From an uncultured Bacteroidota bacterium (lineage in GTDB: Bacteria; Bacteroidota; Bacteroidia; Chitinophagales; Chitinophagaceae): a stretch of DNA of 34,378 bases. Of this stretch, positions 1-8,683 are shown in pieces (within the stretch, counting starts at the first letter, position 1; each line of letters starts with the position of its first letter). Position numbers and translations under genes: made by a program. Below the pieces are notes generated by a model. The model was given only the letters and a program-made list of their open reading frames with translations, was not told the DNA's origin and ran no database searches. The stretch covers positions 1 through 34,378 of the forward strand of contig CAMLGR010000033.1 in the NCBI GenBank assembly GCA_946479615.1, in the 5' to 3' direction.

Positions 1-1241
1 GTATACAGGATGACGGTTTTGCCTTCTTTATTTTTCTGCAGCGCTTCGGCAGCGGTTTTATATTCTTCCAATGTATAAAAGCGTTCGCCTTTTGCATCTT
101 CCATGATATGGAAGCGTGTCGCCTTATCGAAGAATTTATCATCGGTCATCATCCCGTATTTCACGAATACACCCAGGCTCTCCCATTTTTCTTCGAATTC
201 TTTTCTTTCTTTTGTAAAGATCTCTTCCAGTTTATCCGCTACTTTTTTGGCGATATGCGCATTGATTTTTTTTACATTCGGATCACCCTGTAAATAACTC
301 CGGCTGACATTGAGCGGGATATCCGGGCTATCGATTACGCCATGCAATAACATCAGGAATTCAGGAACAATGTCTTTTACTTCATCCGTTACAAAGACCT
401 GGTTGCTGTATAATTGTATCTTGTCTTTTTGTATCTCGAAGCTCTGTTTGATCTTTGGGAAATACAGGACACCGGTGAGTGTAAACGGATAATCAACATT
501 CAGATGGATCCAGAACAAAGGCGGTTCACTGAACGGATAGAGTTCTTTATAAAAATCCTGGTAATCCTGGGCAGTGAGTTCGGCAGGCTTTTTTACCCAT
601 ACCGGTGAAGTATTATTTACCTGCTGGCCCTCGAAGAAAATAGGCACCGGGAGGAACTTACAGAATTTTTCGAGGATGCCTTTGATCCTTCCGGCTTCCA
701 GGAATTCTTTGCTTTCTTCATTAATGTATAATACGACATCGGTGCCGCGTCCTTCTTTTTCCGTTTCTTCCAGCGTGTATTCAGGACTGCCATCACATTC
801 CCAGCGAACGGCTTTCTCATTTTCCTTAAAACTTTTGGTAATGACCTCTACTTTATCACTTACCATAAAGGAGCTGTAAAAGCCTAATCCGAATTTACCG
901 ATGATGCTGGCTTCATTTTGTCCTTTGTATTTATTGACAAATTCTTCTGCACCGCTAAGGGCTACCTGGTTCAGGTATTTATCCACTTCGGCGCCCGTCA
1001 TACCAATACCCTTATCGGCGATGGTCAGGGTCTTTTTTTCCGGGTCGAGCCTGACCTCGATACTGATATCACCCATATCGCCTTTGGCTTCGCCGATAGA
1101 AGAAAGCGTTTTTAATTTCTGCGTAGCATCCACGGCATTGCTGATCAGTTCCCGCACGAAAATCTCGTGATCGCTGTATAAGAATTTCTTGATAATGGGA
1201 AAAATGTTCTCCGTTTGTACACGTATACTTCCTTTTTGCAT
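1..1241 (-). CDS. htpG: Chaperone HtpG (Hsp90 family), C-terminus cut by window edge
   Basis: ATP-dependent cytosolic chaperone of the Hsp90 family, helping client proteins fold and survive stress. I translated the minus strand by hand: it begins MQKGSIRVQTENIFPI and stays open to base 1, giving 413 residues of a family usually just over 600 long. The N-terminal GHKL ATPase domain is clear: the helix with RELISNAVDA, the DKGIGM loop and the glycine-rich GKFGLGFYSSF lid. The middle domain is present too, with LNVSRSYLQGD holding the conserved arginine. The last third, the dimerisation domain, lies outside the window. The start ATG at 1239-1241 gives the canonical N-terminus and has no Shine-Dalgarno sequence, which is normal in Bacteroidota. 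It is divergent from ung across a 287-bp gap. No frameshift is seen. Confidence 0.97.
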   Translation of the reverse strand, partial: MQKGSIRVQTENIFPIIKKFLYSDHEIFVRELISNAVDATQKLKTLSSIGEAKGDMGDISIEVRLDPEKKTLTIADKGIGMTGAEVDKYLNQVALSGAEEFVNKYKGQNEASIIGKFGLGFYSSFMVSDKVEVITKSFKENEKAVRWECDGSPEYTLEETEKEGRGTDVVLYINEESKEFLEAGRIKGILEKFCKFLPVPIFFEGQQVNNTSPVWVKKPAELTAQDYQDFYKELYPFSEPPLFWIHLNVDYPFTLTGVLYFPKIKQSFEIQKDKIQLYSNQVFVTDEVKDIVPEFLMLLHGVIDSPDIPLNVSRSYLQGDPNVKKINAHIAKKVADKLEEIFTKERKEFEEKWESLGVFVKYGMMTDDKFFDKATRFHIMEDAKGERFYTLEEYKTAAEALQKNKEGKTVILY

Positions 1242-1436
1242 ATATATATTAGTTTAAATTTTCAACGAACCGGTAAGATTTCAAACAAGATACCATTCTT
1301 TTGTTTTTACCCGTTTTCTGCAAAATTGACAGGAAAACCCATTCTTGTGACCCTCCGCATATAACGCCGGTCGTAATATATCAAATCAAAGCTATCAAAA
1401 TCATTTTCCTGTGAATTGAAACACTTTGACAAGAAT

Positions 1437-1468
1437 TATACACAAAGAGCCACAAAGGACACAGACAC
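1437..1468 (+). repeat. Single-arm copy of repeat family C (CACAAAG words)
   Basis: In the 287-bp space between htpG and ung (1242-1528) lies a stretch starting tatacacaaagagccacaaa. It matches the right arm of the inverted repeat at 21504-21535 at 19 of the first 21 positions, then continues with the same cacaga words after a small indel. No matching opposite arm is visible here, so this is a solo copy. Apart from weak promoter-like sequence upstream of each gene, the rest of the gap shows nothing I recognise. Confidence 0.6.
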
Positions 1469-1528
1469 AGGACCGCAGGGATGGAGATTTTGTTATCTTC
1501 GGGTTTCTCGTATTAAATGTAAGCTTTG

Positions 1529-2203
1529 ATGGATGTAAAAATTGAACCTTCCTGGAAAGAAGTATTGAAAGACGAATTCAGCAAGCCTTATTTTCAGCAG
1601 ATCATTCTGCACCTGAAAACGGAAAAAGCACAGGGTAAAACCATTTATCCGCCGGGCAGTCTTATTTTTAATGCTTTCAATACTACACCCATCGACAAAG
1701 TAAAAGTGGTGATATTGGGACAGGACCCTTATCATGGCCCGGGGCAGGCACATGGACTTTGTTTTTCTGTACAAAAAGGAGTACCACCGCCACCTTCGCT
1801 GGTGAATATTTTTAAAGAATTACAGGAAGATGTCGGTATCCGTATTCCCAATCATGGCAATCTTACACAATGGGCGGAACATGGAGTATTTTTATTAAAT
1901 GCATCGCTTACTGTTCGTGCCGGTGAACCGATGAGCCATTCCAAAATTGGCTGGGCACAGTTTACCGATACGGTGATACAAAAGATATCGGAACTGAAAC
2001 CGCATGTAGTACTCCTGTTATGGGGAAAATTTGCACAGGAAAAGAAAGCATTGATCGATGAAACGAAACATCATATCCTGAAAGCCGCTCACCCTTCGCC
2101 GTTATCGGCGCATAATGGTTTCTTTGGTTGCAAACATTTTTCCAAAACCAATGCCTGGCTGGGAAGCAAAGGGATCGACCCTGTAGATTGGCAGATCGTA
2201 TAA
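1529..2203 (+). CDS. ung: Uracil-DNA glycosylase, family 1
   Basis: Removes uracil from DNA by cleaving the N-glycosidic bond, the first step of base excision repair. The 224-residue length is normal for family-1 UDG. Seen in the sequence: the water-activating loop GQDPYHG at residues 64-70 (catalytic Asp66), the uracil-binding LLNASLTVR segment, and the DNA-intercalation loop HPSPLSA beginning at His188. I start at the ATG at 1529. An upstream in-frame TTG at 1526 would add a single residue and is not needed. A weak -7-like element (TATCTTCG, 1494-1501) lies about 28 bases upstream. The stop codon is followed within three bases by a 35-bp inverted repeat that probably ends transcription. Confidence 0.97.
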   Translation: MDVKIEPSWKEVLKDEFSKPYFQQIILHLKTEKAQGKTIYPPGSLIFNAFNTTPIDKVKVVILGQDPYHGPGQAHGLCFSVQKGVPPPPSLVNIFKELQEDVGIRIPNHGNLTQWAEHGVFLLNASLTVRAGEPMSHSKIGWAQFTDTVIQKISELKPHVVLLLWGKFAQEKKALIDETKHHILKAAHPSPLSAHNGFFGCKHFSKTNAWLGSKGIDPVDWQIV

Positions 2204-2205
2204 AT

Positions 2206-2281
2206 TCAAAATACAAAAGTAAAAATTCAAAAGGTAAACTCTTCTGAGTTTGCCTTTTGAATTTTTACTTTTGTATTTTGA
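2206..2281 (+). repeat. 35-bp inverted repeat with 6-base loop (family E), probable terminator
   Basis: Left arm 2206-2240, loop cttctg 2241-2246, right arm 2247-2281. The arms match at 34 of 35 positions, and the one exception is a G:U pair in RNA. The arms are A-rich on the left and T-rich on the right, made of words such as tcaaaata, caaaagtaaaa and ttcaaaagg. It begins three bases after the ung stop codon, so it can act as an intrinsic terminator, but it is much longer than a usual one. Confidence 0.85.
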
Positions 2282-2303
2282 CTTGCCTGAATCCTTATTT
2301 TTG
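2277..2303 (+). promoter_or_regulatory. Candidate promoter for the acetyltransferase-plsC pair
   Basis: TATTTTTG at 2296-2303 fits the Bacteroidota -7 consensus TAnnTTTG exactly. A TTTG at 2277-2280 is a possible -33 element, 15 bases upstream, which is shorter than the usual spacing. The -7 box ends 14 bases before the ATG, so the leader would be very short. The possible -33 element overlaps the end of the preceding inverted repeat. Confidence 0.45.
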
Positions 2304-2317
2304 TAAAAACCCATCAA

Positions 2318-2902
2318 ATGCTTCCACAGGACACAGTGCTTGAAACTTCGAAAGTGATATTACGTCCTGTTGAGGAAAATGATTTTGCTACTTTCCTGGC
2401 ACTCGCGAAGCAGGACCCGCCGATGTGGGCTTATTTTACCCTCAACCTTGCTGATGAATCGCACCTGCAAAAATGGATAACACAGGCATTCGCGGATAAA
2501 AAAGCGGGTATCCGGTTGCCGTTTACCATTATCGATAAAGCCAGCGGCCGGATCGCAGGCAGCAGTAGTTTAGGAAATATCTCGCTGCATGATCTCCGCG
2601 GGGAAATCGGCTGGAGCTGGCTGGGAAAAGATTTCAGAAGTACGGGTATAAACAAACATGCCAAGTTCTCACTGATGTGTTTTGGTTTCGAACAATTGCA
2701 TTTTGAACGGATCGAATTCAAAACGGATGTAGAAAATGAACGCGCAAAGAAAGGGCTGCGGAATATTGGCGGTATTGAAGAAGGCATTCTTCGCAGTCAT
2801 ATGACCATGTGGAATAACCGGAGAAGAAGTTCCATTTACTTCAGCGTACTAAAGAATGAATGGCCGGTCAACAAGCAAACCATTTTTAAAGACATACAAT
2901 AA
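2318..2902 (+). CDS. GNAT-family N-acetyltransferase, RimJ/RimL type
   Basis: Probable acetyl-CoA-dependent N-acetyltransferase, 194 residues, cytosolic, with no signal peptide. The overall order fits the RimJ/RimL branch of GNAT: an opening strand with LETSKVILRPVEENDF, the central strands FTIIDKASGRIAGSSSLGNI, then EIGWSWLGKDFRSTGINKHAKF, in which the acetyl-CoA pyrophosphate loop (usually R/Q-x-x-G-x-G/A) is represented by KDFRSTGIN, and the C-terminal FERIEFKTDVENERAKKGLRN, typical of the family (variation in N-S usually seen here). The substrate cannot be read from the sequence; members acetylate ribosomal proteins, antibiotics or small metabolites. The stop codon is three bases before the plsC-like start, so the two are probably co-transcribed. 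Confidence 0.85.
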   Translation: MLPQDTVLETSKVILRPVEENDFATFLALAKQDPPMWAYFTLNLADESHLQKWITQAFADKKAGIRLPFTIIDKASGRIAGSSSLGNISLHDLRGEIGWSWLGKDFRSTGINKHAKFSLMCFGFEQLHFERIEFKTDVENERAKKGLRNIGGIEEGILRSHMTMWNNRRRSSIYFSVLKNEWPVNKQTIFKDIQ

Positions 2903-2905
2903 TCA

Positions 2906-3640
2906 ATGAACGTAGTAAAAGGAATCCTGGGGCGCATATTCGCAGGCTGGGCCGCCATCGTATTTATCGTTACCATGATACCGGCATTCATCCTGATCGC
3001 TATCGCCGGGTTATTAAAAGAACCGCATAGTACCGCCACGTTTCAGCAAATCTCCAAAGTGTGGATGCGCATTTTCTTTTTCTTTACCGGCATCCGCATG
3101 AGCATAAAAGGAAAAGAACATTTTAAGAAAGGAGAAACCTATATCGTCACCTGCAACCATAATTCGTTTATGGATGTACCGATGACCACTCCTTTTATCC
3201 CCGGTCCTAATAAAACGATCGCGAAAAAAGAAATGGCTTCCATTCCTGTTTTCGGTATGATCTATAAAAGAGGCAGTGTGCTGGTAGACCGCAAGAGTGA
3301 AGAGAGCCGGCGAAAGAGTTTTGATAGCATGAAAACGGTATTGGAAACAAAGATGCATATGTGTGTGTATCCCGAGGGCACCCGCAATAAAACATCGGAA
3401 CCGTTACAACCTTTTTTTAACGGCGCTTTTCGTTTGTCGAGAGAAACCGGCCATGCGATCATGCCTGCGGTTCTTTTCAATACCGCGAAAGTGTTACCGA
3501 TGAATAAGAAATTCTTTTTCTGGCCCGTTCGGATCAAAATGCATTTCCTCCCTCCCATCTATCCCGAAGGATTATCGAATGATGAACTGAACCAGAAAGT
3601 ATTCGATGTCATTAAAGATTATTATCTAAAAAACCGCTAG
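2906..3640 (+). CDS. plsC: Lysophospholipid acyltransferase, 1-acyl-sn-glycerol-3-phosphate type
   Basis: Membrane-bound acyltransferase expected to add the second acyl chain to lysophosphatidic acid during phospholipid synthesis. The 244-residue protein has a hydrophobic N-terminal segment (residues about 12-36) followed by the catalytic HX4D motif NHNSFMD (His85, Asp90) and the substrate-binding YPEGTRN motif (Glu157). These are the signature blocks of the PlsC family. Other members acylate ornithine lipids or glycine lipids, which are common in Bacteroidota, so the exact acceptor is not certain. It follows the acetyltransferase after three bases. The next base after its stop begins a perfect 34-bp inverted repeat, and the following gene, lptD, converges on it. 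Confidence 0.9.
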   Translation: MNVVKGILGRIFAGWAAIVFIVTMIPAFILIAIAGLLKEPHSTATFQQISKVWMRIFFFFTGIRMSIKGKEHFKKGETYIVTCNHNSFMDVPMTTPFIPGPNKTIAKKEMASIPVFGMIYKRGSVLVDRKSEESRRKSFDSMKTVLETKMHMCVYPEGTRNKTSEPLQPFFNGAFRLSRETGHAIMPAVLFNTAKVLPMNKKFFFWPVRIKMHFLPPIYPEGLSNDELNQKVFDVIKDYYLKNR

Positions 3641-3761
3641 CTATGTGAAACCTATGTTCCTATGTGCCTATGTGGTAAAACTTACGCCATCCTGATAATG
3701 TACTGTAAGAGACCTGCGTAATCTCATCACATAGGCACATAGGAACATAGGTTTCACATAG
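3641..3761. repeat. Perfect 34-bp inverted repeat between convergent genes (family D)
   Basis: Left arm 3641-3674 and right arm 3728-3761 are exact reverse complements over 34 bases, separated by 53 bases. The arms are made of the word cctatgt repeated at 8-9 base steps (cctatgttcctatgtgccta). The repeat begins on the base after the plsC stop and ends two bases before the stop codon of lptD, so it fills the whole convergent gap. It probably terminates transcription from both sides. Confidence 0.9.
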
Positions 3762-3763
3762 AT

Positions 3764-6481
3764 TTAATAGCCGGTGAAGAAACTTCTTGTACGATTAATC
3801 CGAAGGTCTTGCAGGATGCCTGATTTGGGACTGAGTGTAAAATTGAAGAAGCGGTAAAGACCTACCGGTGTTACATTGATCGACATCTGCCAGCAATGCA
3901 TCTCTCTTGAAATGGCCATCGTGAATGTTTGCAGCTTTTTGGTATCGAAATCAAAATAACCATTGACACTGAAATTCCATTTGGGTGTCAGGTTGAAGCT
4001 ACCGGTGAAATTGGCGCTCGAGTTGACTATTTTTTCAAACCCGCTGTAATCGCTTTTGAATTGCTCGCGGAAATATAAAGAGTAAGAAAGGCTCACCTGC
4101 CAGGGAATATTGAAGTCGACGAACTCGGCCGGGTTCTGCCGCATATATTCGAGTAAACGCTGACGGTCGCCGGCCAGTGTCGGATCATTTAGCTGTTGAT
4201 TGAGCTGTTCTTTATTCTTTTTATCTTTTTCTTCATCTTTTGGCTTGCTCTGGAAAGTAGTAGACAGCGAAATACTTCCTGTTGTCAGACGACCGGGTCT
4301 GAATTTACCACCCGACCATGCATATTTATCAATGTCCCTGCCGCGGTCATCGACCTGGTAAGGGCTCATGGTGGCGCTGGCATTCAGGTTAATTTTTTCC
4401 AATAAGTTGGTACGGAAATAAAACTGGATCGGGCTTAGCTTCATGGAATCGGCGAGAAAATTGTAGCTGCCGGTAAAACCATATCCATCCACCAACCTGA
4501 TCTTCTTTTCACCGGTAGAATCTTTTTTCGAACGCACTTTCATTTCAAGGTTATTATCGAGGGTGAAGGAAAGTCCTCCTGATTTTCCTTCCCCATAACC
4601 GCCGAATAATGATCCTTCAAATTCCGAGAAGCGATTGGTATAACCGGTCGTATCCACCTGTTCGGTATAAAAATGTTGTTTGGAAAGATCGGGACGATAG
4701 TTGACACTCACAGACGGGCGGATCACATGGCGGATCGCTTTGACCTTTGAGTTCTTTCCGAAATTAAATGTTCCGAATAAGGCCGTACTGAAACTTACAC
4801 CAAATGATACCTGCTGATCGATAAAAAGTCCTTTGGTGATGGAGGTATCGAGTTTTTCTTCCGTTGGGTTCCAGGTGCGGCGGAATTTCTGAGCGATCCA
4901 TACCTGCGAATAACTGACCGACGGCGATACCACGATGGCCCCATTCAATATCGGGGGTAATGAAAGGGTGATCGGAATATTATGTTGTGCGCCCCATTGC
5001 AGGGTATCGATCAGGTTACGAAGTTTAAATGCGGTATCATAAAACGAGACCTGGTTGCGAAGGGAACCATTATAACCGATCCCCAGTTGCTCATACCATT
5101 TACGGGCGCCGGTAGGTTCTGCGCGTTGAAAAGGATAGACAGTGCTTACTGTAAATCCAACATCAGGTAAACTAAGATTGACAACACCTGTCTGGTTATT
5201 CTGGTTGTGATTGGCACTTACGGTTAAATTATAAGGTTTATCCACCCATGTTTTGGAATACGTGATGGAAGAACTCAACTGGTTCTGGAAATTCAGGTTG
5301 GGATTGTTCGGGATGTTCTTATTGTATGCAGTGGATGTGGCATTGACGTTGGCGGAGAAGGTAGTACCCGGCCTTGCCCTGCTATCCACGCTATGGTTCC
5401 ATGTCAGGGTATAGCTGTTATTGGAATAATAATCAGGATCGCCTTTGAAATTGCGTTTTGTTTTCAATAAGCCAAAATTCAAAGACCCGCTGTAACGATA
5501 ACGTTTGCGATAGGTGGGATTAAAATTAGCTGACCAGCCGCCATAGGAATATACATTTCCATAGAGTTTGGCATCCCAGTAATCATTGAATACTTTATAA
5601 TATCCTACTCCTTCCAATCCCAATCCATATTGTTCGTTGGTGGCAAATTGCGGGGGGAGTAATCCTGAGTGCCGTCCCTGGCTGAGAGGAAAAAATCCAA
5701 AAGGAAGATAGATCGGTACCGGTACTCCTTCAAACTCCGGGTGTGCCGCCCCTGAAATAGCGACTTTCTTATTGATCACTTTCATCCGGTGAGCGCGGAT
5801 GGCAAAATGCGGCTCATCGAGATTACAGGTGGTGAACAATCCGTCTTCGACATAGGTCACATCCTTACTCACTTTTTTTGCATAGCCGCCATGTACGAAC
5901 ATTTCACCGTTTTGGGTGATGGTATTCGTGGTCAATCCTTTCTGGGATTTAAAATTATAGCGTATGGTATCACTCGTAAATCCCTGGTCGCCGTCGCTGA
6001 ACCGCGCTTCATCGGTGACCGCGCCGGTACTATCGCGCCGGTTAAAAGCCAGTACATTTTGTGTCTGCTGATCTATTTCCACCTGTGGTGCGGTGAGACT
6101 GATGCTTTGATAATCGGTTTTTGTTTTTCCGTAGAGATAGATCTTTTTCGATTTGATAAAAACGACGGCTGAATCTTCTGCATAATATTGAACGGGTGCT
6201 TCGAGGGAATCTTTGGAAAACTTTACCGTGAATGTATCGGTGCGTGCGCGATGGGTGGTGTCTTCTTCATGGATGGAGGTATCGGACGAAATAATCGTCA
6301 CATTATTTCGTACAGGCGCCTGTTGTCTGTTGGTCGAATCCACACGTTTTGTTAAACTACTGTCAAATCGTGGTTGACCTATGCGTTGTGCCGAGGTTTT
6401 CCACGTTATGGTGAAAAAGATAACGAGTGTTATAAGCCTAATAAACAGATATTTTAAACTAAATTTGTGCAGTTGCTTCAT
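3764..6481 (-). CDS. lptD: LptD-type LPS-assembly outer-membrane protein (Bacteroidota form)
   Basis: Outer-membrane barrel expected to insert lipopolysaccharide into the outer leaflet at the end of the Lpt pathway. The 905-residue protein has a signal peptide (residues 1-31, ending KTSAQ), then a periplasmic OstA-like beta-jellyroll at about 98-215, then the LptD family core. The segment FTTCNLDEPHFAIRAHRMK near 217-234, followed by PIYLPFGFFPLSQGRHSG, is characteristic, and the rest is long amphipathic beta strands. Only two cysteines are seen (219 and 863), whereas the E. coli protein has four forming two disulfides. It is divergent from the amidase-MCE-OstA genes, which supports a common envelope role. 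A good promoter lies just upstream. Confidence 0.88.
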   Translation of the reverse strand: MKQLHKFSLKYLFIRLITLVIFFTITWKTSAQRIGQPRFDSSLTKRVDSTNRQQAPVRNNVTIISSDTSIHEEDTTHRARTDTFTVKFSKDSLEAPVQYYAEDSAVVFIKSKKIYLYGKTKTDYQSISLTAPQVEIDQQTQNVLAFNRRDSTGAVTDEARFSDGDQGFTSDTIRYNFKSQKGLTTNTITQNGEMFVHGGYAKKVSKDVTYVEDGLFTTCNLDEPHFAIRAHRMKVINKKVAISGAAHPEFEGVPVPIYLPFGFFPLSQGRHSGLLPPQFATNEQYGLGLEGVGYYKVFNDYWDAKLYGNVYSYGGWSANFNPTYRKRYRYSGSLNFGLLKTKRNFKGDPDYYSNNSYTLTWNHSVDSRARPGTTFSANVNATSTAYNKNIPNNPNLNFQNQLSSSITYSKTWVDKPYNLTVSANHNQNNQTGVVNLSLPDVGFTVSTVYPFQRAEPTGARKWYEQLGIGYNGSLRNQVSFYDTAFKLRNLIDTLQWGAQHNIPITLSLPPILNGAIVVSPSVSYSQVWIAQKFRRTWNPTEEKLDTSITKGLFIDQQVSFGVSFSTALFGTFNFGKNSKVKAIRHVIRPSVSVNYRPDLSKQHFYTEQVDTTGYTNRFSEFEGSLFGGYGEGKSGGLSFTLDNNLEMKVRSKKDSTGEKKIRLVDGYGFTGSYNFLADSMKLSPIQFYFRTNLLEKINLNASATMSPYQVDDRGRDIDKYAWSGGKFRPGRLTTGSISLSTTFQSKPKDEEKDKKNKEQLNQQLNDPTLAGDRQRLLEYMRQNPAEFVDFNIPWQVSLSYSLYFREQFKSDYSGFEKIVNSSANFTGSFNLTPKWNFSVNGYFDFDTKKLQTFTMAISREMHCWQMSINVTPVGLYRFFNFTLSPKSGILQDLRINRTRSFFTGY

Positions 6482-6492
6482 ACGGTTGGGGA

Positions 6493-6520
6493 CAAAAGTA
6501 AATCTTTAGTTCTTAAACAA
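6493..6520 (-). promoter_or_regulatory. Candidate lptD promoter
   Basis: Read on the minus strand, TACTTTTG at 6500-6493 fits the Bacteroidota -7 consensus TAnnTTTG exactly. TTG at 6520-6518 is a -33 candidate, separated by 17 bases, which is within the usual range. The start codon at 6481 is only 11 bases beyond the -7 box, so the transcript would be nearly leaderless. Confidence 0.55.
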
Positions 6521-6563
6521 TTTGTGAAGATTCTGAATAACCCATTTAACTGGAAAAACCATC

Positions 6564-7529
6564 ATGAAACGGACCATTTTATTATTGTTCTCATTTTGTA
6601 TTTCCTTATTTCTTTTCTCGTTTACCGGTTCTGATGTGGCATCATCACCCAAAGCCACCATTCGCACACTGATCATCGATCCTGGTCATGGCGGAATTGA
6701 TCCCGGCGCACGTGGCACTTTCTCCAACGAAGCCGATGTAGCCCTTGCGGTATCGTTAAAATTCGGAAAAGCGCTGGAAAAAGAATTTCCTGATCTGAAA
6801 ATCATTTATACCCGCACCACGGATGTAATGCCGGGTAATAAAAGAACAAAAGATGAGGGATTGCGTTACCGTGCCGATCTTGCCAATCAATCCAATGCCG
6901 ACCTGTTTATCGCGATCCACTGCAATGCCATAGGTCGCCAGGCCGGTGGCTGGTATGAAAAAGTAGTGGTCGGAAAAACAGCCAAAACGAGAACGGTAAC
7001 ACGGAAAGGCAAGAAAAAGAAAGAAACCTATTATGTCTATAAATACCAGAATGTATGGAGAGAGAACCTGACAAGGGGAACGGAAACGTATATCTGGGCG
7101 CTGAGCAAGAATGATGATAAGATCAGTTCGATCAATAAAAGCAATGAAGAATATGGCGAAGTGGATTCCTTATCTACTCTTACCCTTCCCGATCCTTCCG
7201 ATCCGGCTGAAAAAGCAAGAATGCTGATCTATGCACAGCATTATTTCCGTAAAAGTTATGATCTTGCGGGATTGATAGAAAAAGAATTTGTGAATACAGG
7301 TCGTATCAGCCGTGGTGTTAAACAAAGAAATGATAAAGGTATCTGGGTGCTGCAGGCGACCGGGATGCCAAGTATTCTTGTAGAGATCGGGTTTATTTCC
7401 AACAAAGAAGAAGAGAAATACCTGAACAGCGATGAAGGCCAGGAAGAAGTGGTGCAGGATATGGTGAATGCGTTCAGATCGTATAAAGAAAAAATAGAAT
7501 CGAAATCCATCGGTACAGGTACGCAGTAG
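6564..7529 (+). CDS. N-acetylmuramoyl-L-alanine amidase (Amidase_3)
   Basis: Zinc amidase that cuts the bond between N-acetylmuramic acid and L-alanine in peptidoglycan, in the periplasm. The 321-residue protein has an N-terminal signal or anchor segment (residues 1-25), then the Amidase_3 fold. The zinc ligands are visible as His42 in IDPGHGG, Glu56 in SNEADV and His119 in AIHCNA. The catalytic Glu274 lies in LVEIGFISN. Between them, about residues 128-215, is a basic insert with RKGKKKKE followed by GTETYIWALSK, as is usual in Bacteroidota amidases. It is the first gene of a plus-strand run facing away from lptD. A long hairpin after its stop separates it from the MCE gene, so read-through may be limited. 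Confidence 0.94.
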   Translation: MKRTILLLFSFCISLFLFSFTGSDVASSPKATIRTLIIDPGHGGIDPGARGTFSNEADVALAVSLKFGKALEKEFPDLKIIYTRTTDVMPGNKRTKDEGLRYRADLANQSNADLFIAIHCNAIGRQAGGWYEKVVVGKTAKTRTVTRKGKKKKETYYVYKYQNVWRENLTRGTETYIWALSKNDDKISSINKSNEEYGEVDSLSTLTLPDPSDPAEKARMLIYAQHYFRKSYDLAGLIEKEFVNTGRISRGVKQRNDKGIWVLQATGMPSILVEIGFISNKEEEKYLNSDEGQEEVVQDMVNAFRSYKEKIESKSIGTGTQ

Positions 7530-7531
7530 GG

Positions 7532-7627
7532 AATAAGGAATAAGAAATTAAAAATAAGGAATGAGAACGTGGCAGCTGAGGCTGTCACTTCTCATTCCTT
7601 ATTTTTTGTTCCTTATTCCTCCTTATT
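7532..7627. repeat. Inverted repeat of family A (AATAAGG words), probable terminator
   Basis: Starts two bases after the amidase stop. The core arms, aaaaataaggaatgagaa and its complement, lead to an inner stem gtggcagc / gctgtcac with loop tgag, and an outer part repeats ggaataag on both sides with small indels. The left arm 7532-7567 is identical at 32 of 36 positions to the arm at 32729-32764 after thrC, so the two hairpins belong to one sequence family. Confidence 0.85.
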
Positions 7628-7692
7628 AAATCCGATATAATCCATTTACAAATAATTGGTTATCTTGCTACCCGGGAAAATCAAAATCACGC

Positions 7693-8673
7693 ATGAAGAT
7701 CAGTAATGAAACCAAAGTAGGTGTATTAACCGTGATAGCCCTGGCGATGTTGATCCTGGGCTTTAACTTCCTGAAAGGGAAAGATCTTTTTAACAACACC
7801 AAAAAACTTTATGCCATTTTTACGAAACTGGGCCCGCTTGAAAAAGCAAACCTGGTCAAGATCAATGGCGTCTCCATAGGTACCGTCTACAATATTGAAC
7901 CTACTGATAAAGACATTAGTAGCGTAAAGGTGACGATCAGCCTGACCAGGGACGTCAATATCCCCGATAATTCAGTGGCTTATATCTCGCCCGGTCTGGT
8001 AGGGTCGTCCACGATCATCATTGAAAAAGGAACTTCCACTAATTTTTTAAAAAGCGGTGACAAACTGCAAACCCGCCAGGACAATGGCATCTTTGGTGAT
8101 ATTTCTTCCGAAATAGCTCCTACCCTTGTCAAGATCCGGAGTTCGCTCGATTCACTGAATGTGGTATTCGGCAATATCAATAGACTTTTTGATAATGGCG
8201 CGAAGGATAACCTGCAACAGACACTGGCCAATCTTAATAAAGCCAGTCTTTCCCTGAATAAAATGCTTGACCAGGATGCAAGTCCGCTGGCTGCTACGAT
8301 GAAGAATGTAAGTTCCATCACGGATAATTTCAAAAAGAATAATGACAGCATTACAGCTATACTGAGCAATACCAAACAGTTTACCGCGAAATTGTCCAAA
8401 CTGGAACTCCAGTCTACCATGGACACGCTGCAGAAAGTAGTAAGCAATCTGAATGCAGCGATTGCGAAGATGACCAGTAAGGATGGTACCCTGGGGGCAT
8501 TGATCAATGACAGGCAATTGTATAATACATTGCGTGATGCGGCGCTGAGCGCTGAAATATTGCTGGATGATCTGCGTGCTCATCCCAAACGCTACGTTAA
8601 TTTTTCAGTCTTTGGGAAAAAAGACAAAGACGGGCCGTTAACTTCGCCTGCACGAAAAGATTCTGTTCCATAG
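7693..8673 (+). CDS. MlaD/MCE-domain lipid-transport protein
   Basis: Inner-membrane-anchored MCE protein, expected to be the substrate-binding part of an Mla-type lipid transporter that moves phospholipids between the membranes. In the 326 residues, one N-terminal transmembrane segment (about 8-26) is followed by a single MCE domain (about 38-115) with the typical LVKINGVSIGTVYNIE and SPGLVGSSTIIIEKG strands. After it comes a long helical, coiled-coil-rich region (about 135-285) with many repeats of the type LNKASLSLNKML. The ATPase and permease partners (MlaF/MlaE-like) are not in this window. The OstA-like gene starts ten bases after its stop, so the two are almost surely co-transcribed. 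Confidence 0.9.
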   Translation: MKISNETKVGVLTVIALAMLILGFNFLKGKDLFNNTKKLYAIFTKLGPLEKANLVKINGVSIGTVYNIEPTDKDISSVKVTISLTRDVNIPDNSVAYISPGLVGSSTIIIEKGTSTNFLKSGDKLQTRQDNGIFGDISSEIAPTLVKIRSSLDSLNVVFGNINRLFDNGAKDNLQQTLANLNKASLSLNKMLDQDASPLAATMKNVSSITDNFKKNNDSITAILSNTKQFTAKLSKLELQSTMDTLQKVVSNLNAAIAKMTSKDGTLGALINDRQLYNTLRDAALSAEILLDDLRAHPKRYVNFSVFGKKDKDGPLTSPARKDSVP

Positions 8674-8683
8674 GGAATACATA

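Noticed and set aside
5789..6172. 127-codon open frame opposite lptD
   Set aside because: It lies wholly antisense within the well-supported lptD gene and has no family features or start signals.
7980..8583. Long open frames opposite the MCE gene
   Set aside because: Two overlapping antisense frames, neither with recognisable domains; the plus-strand MCE protein explains the region.
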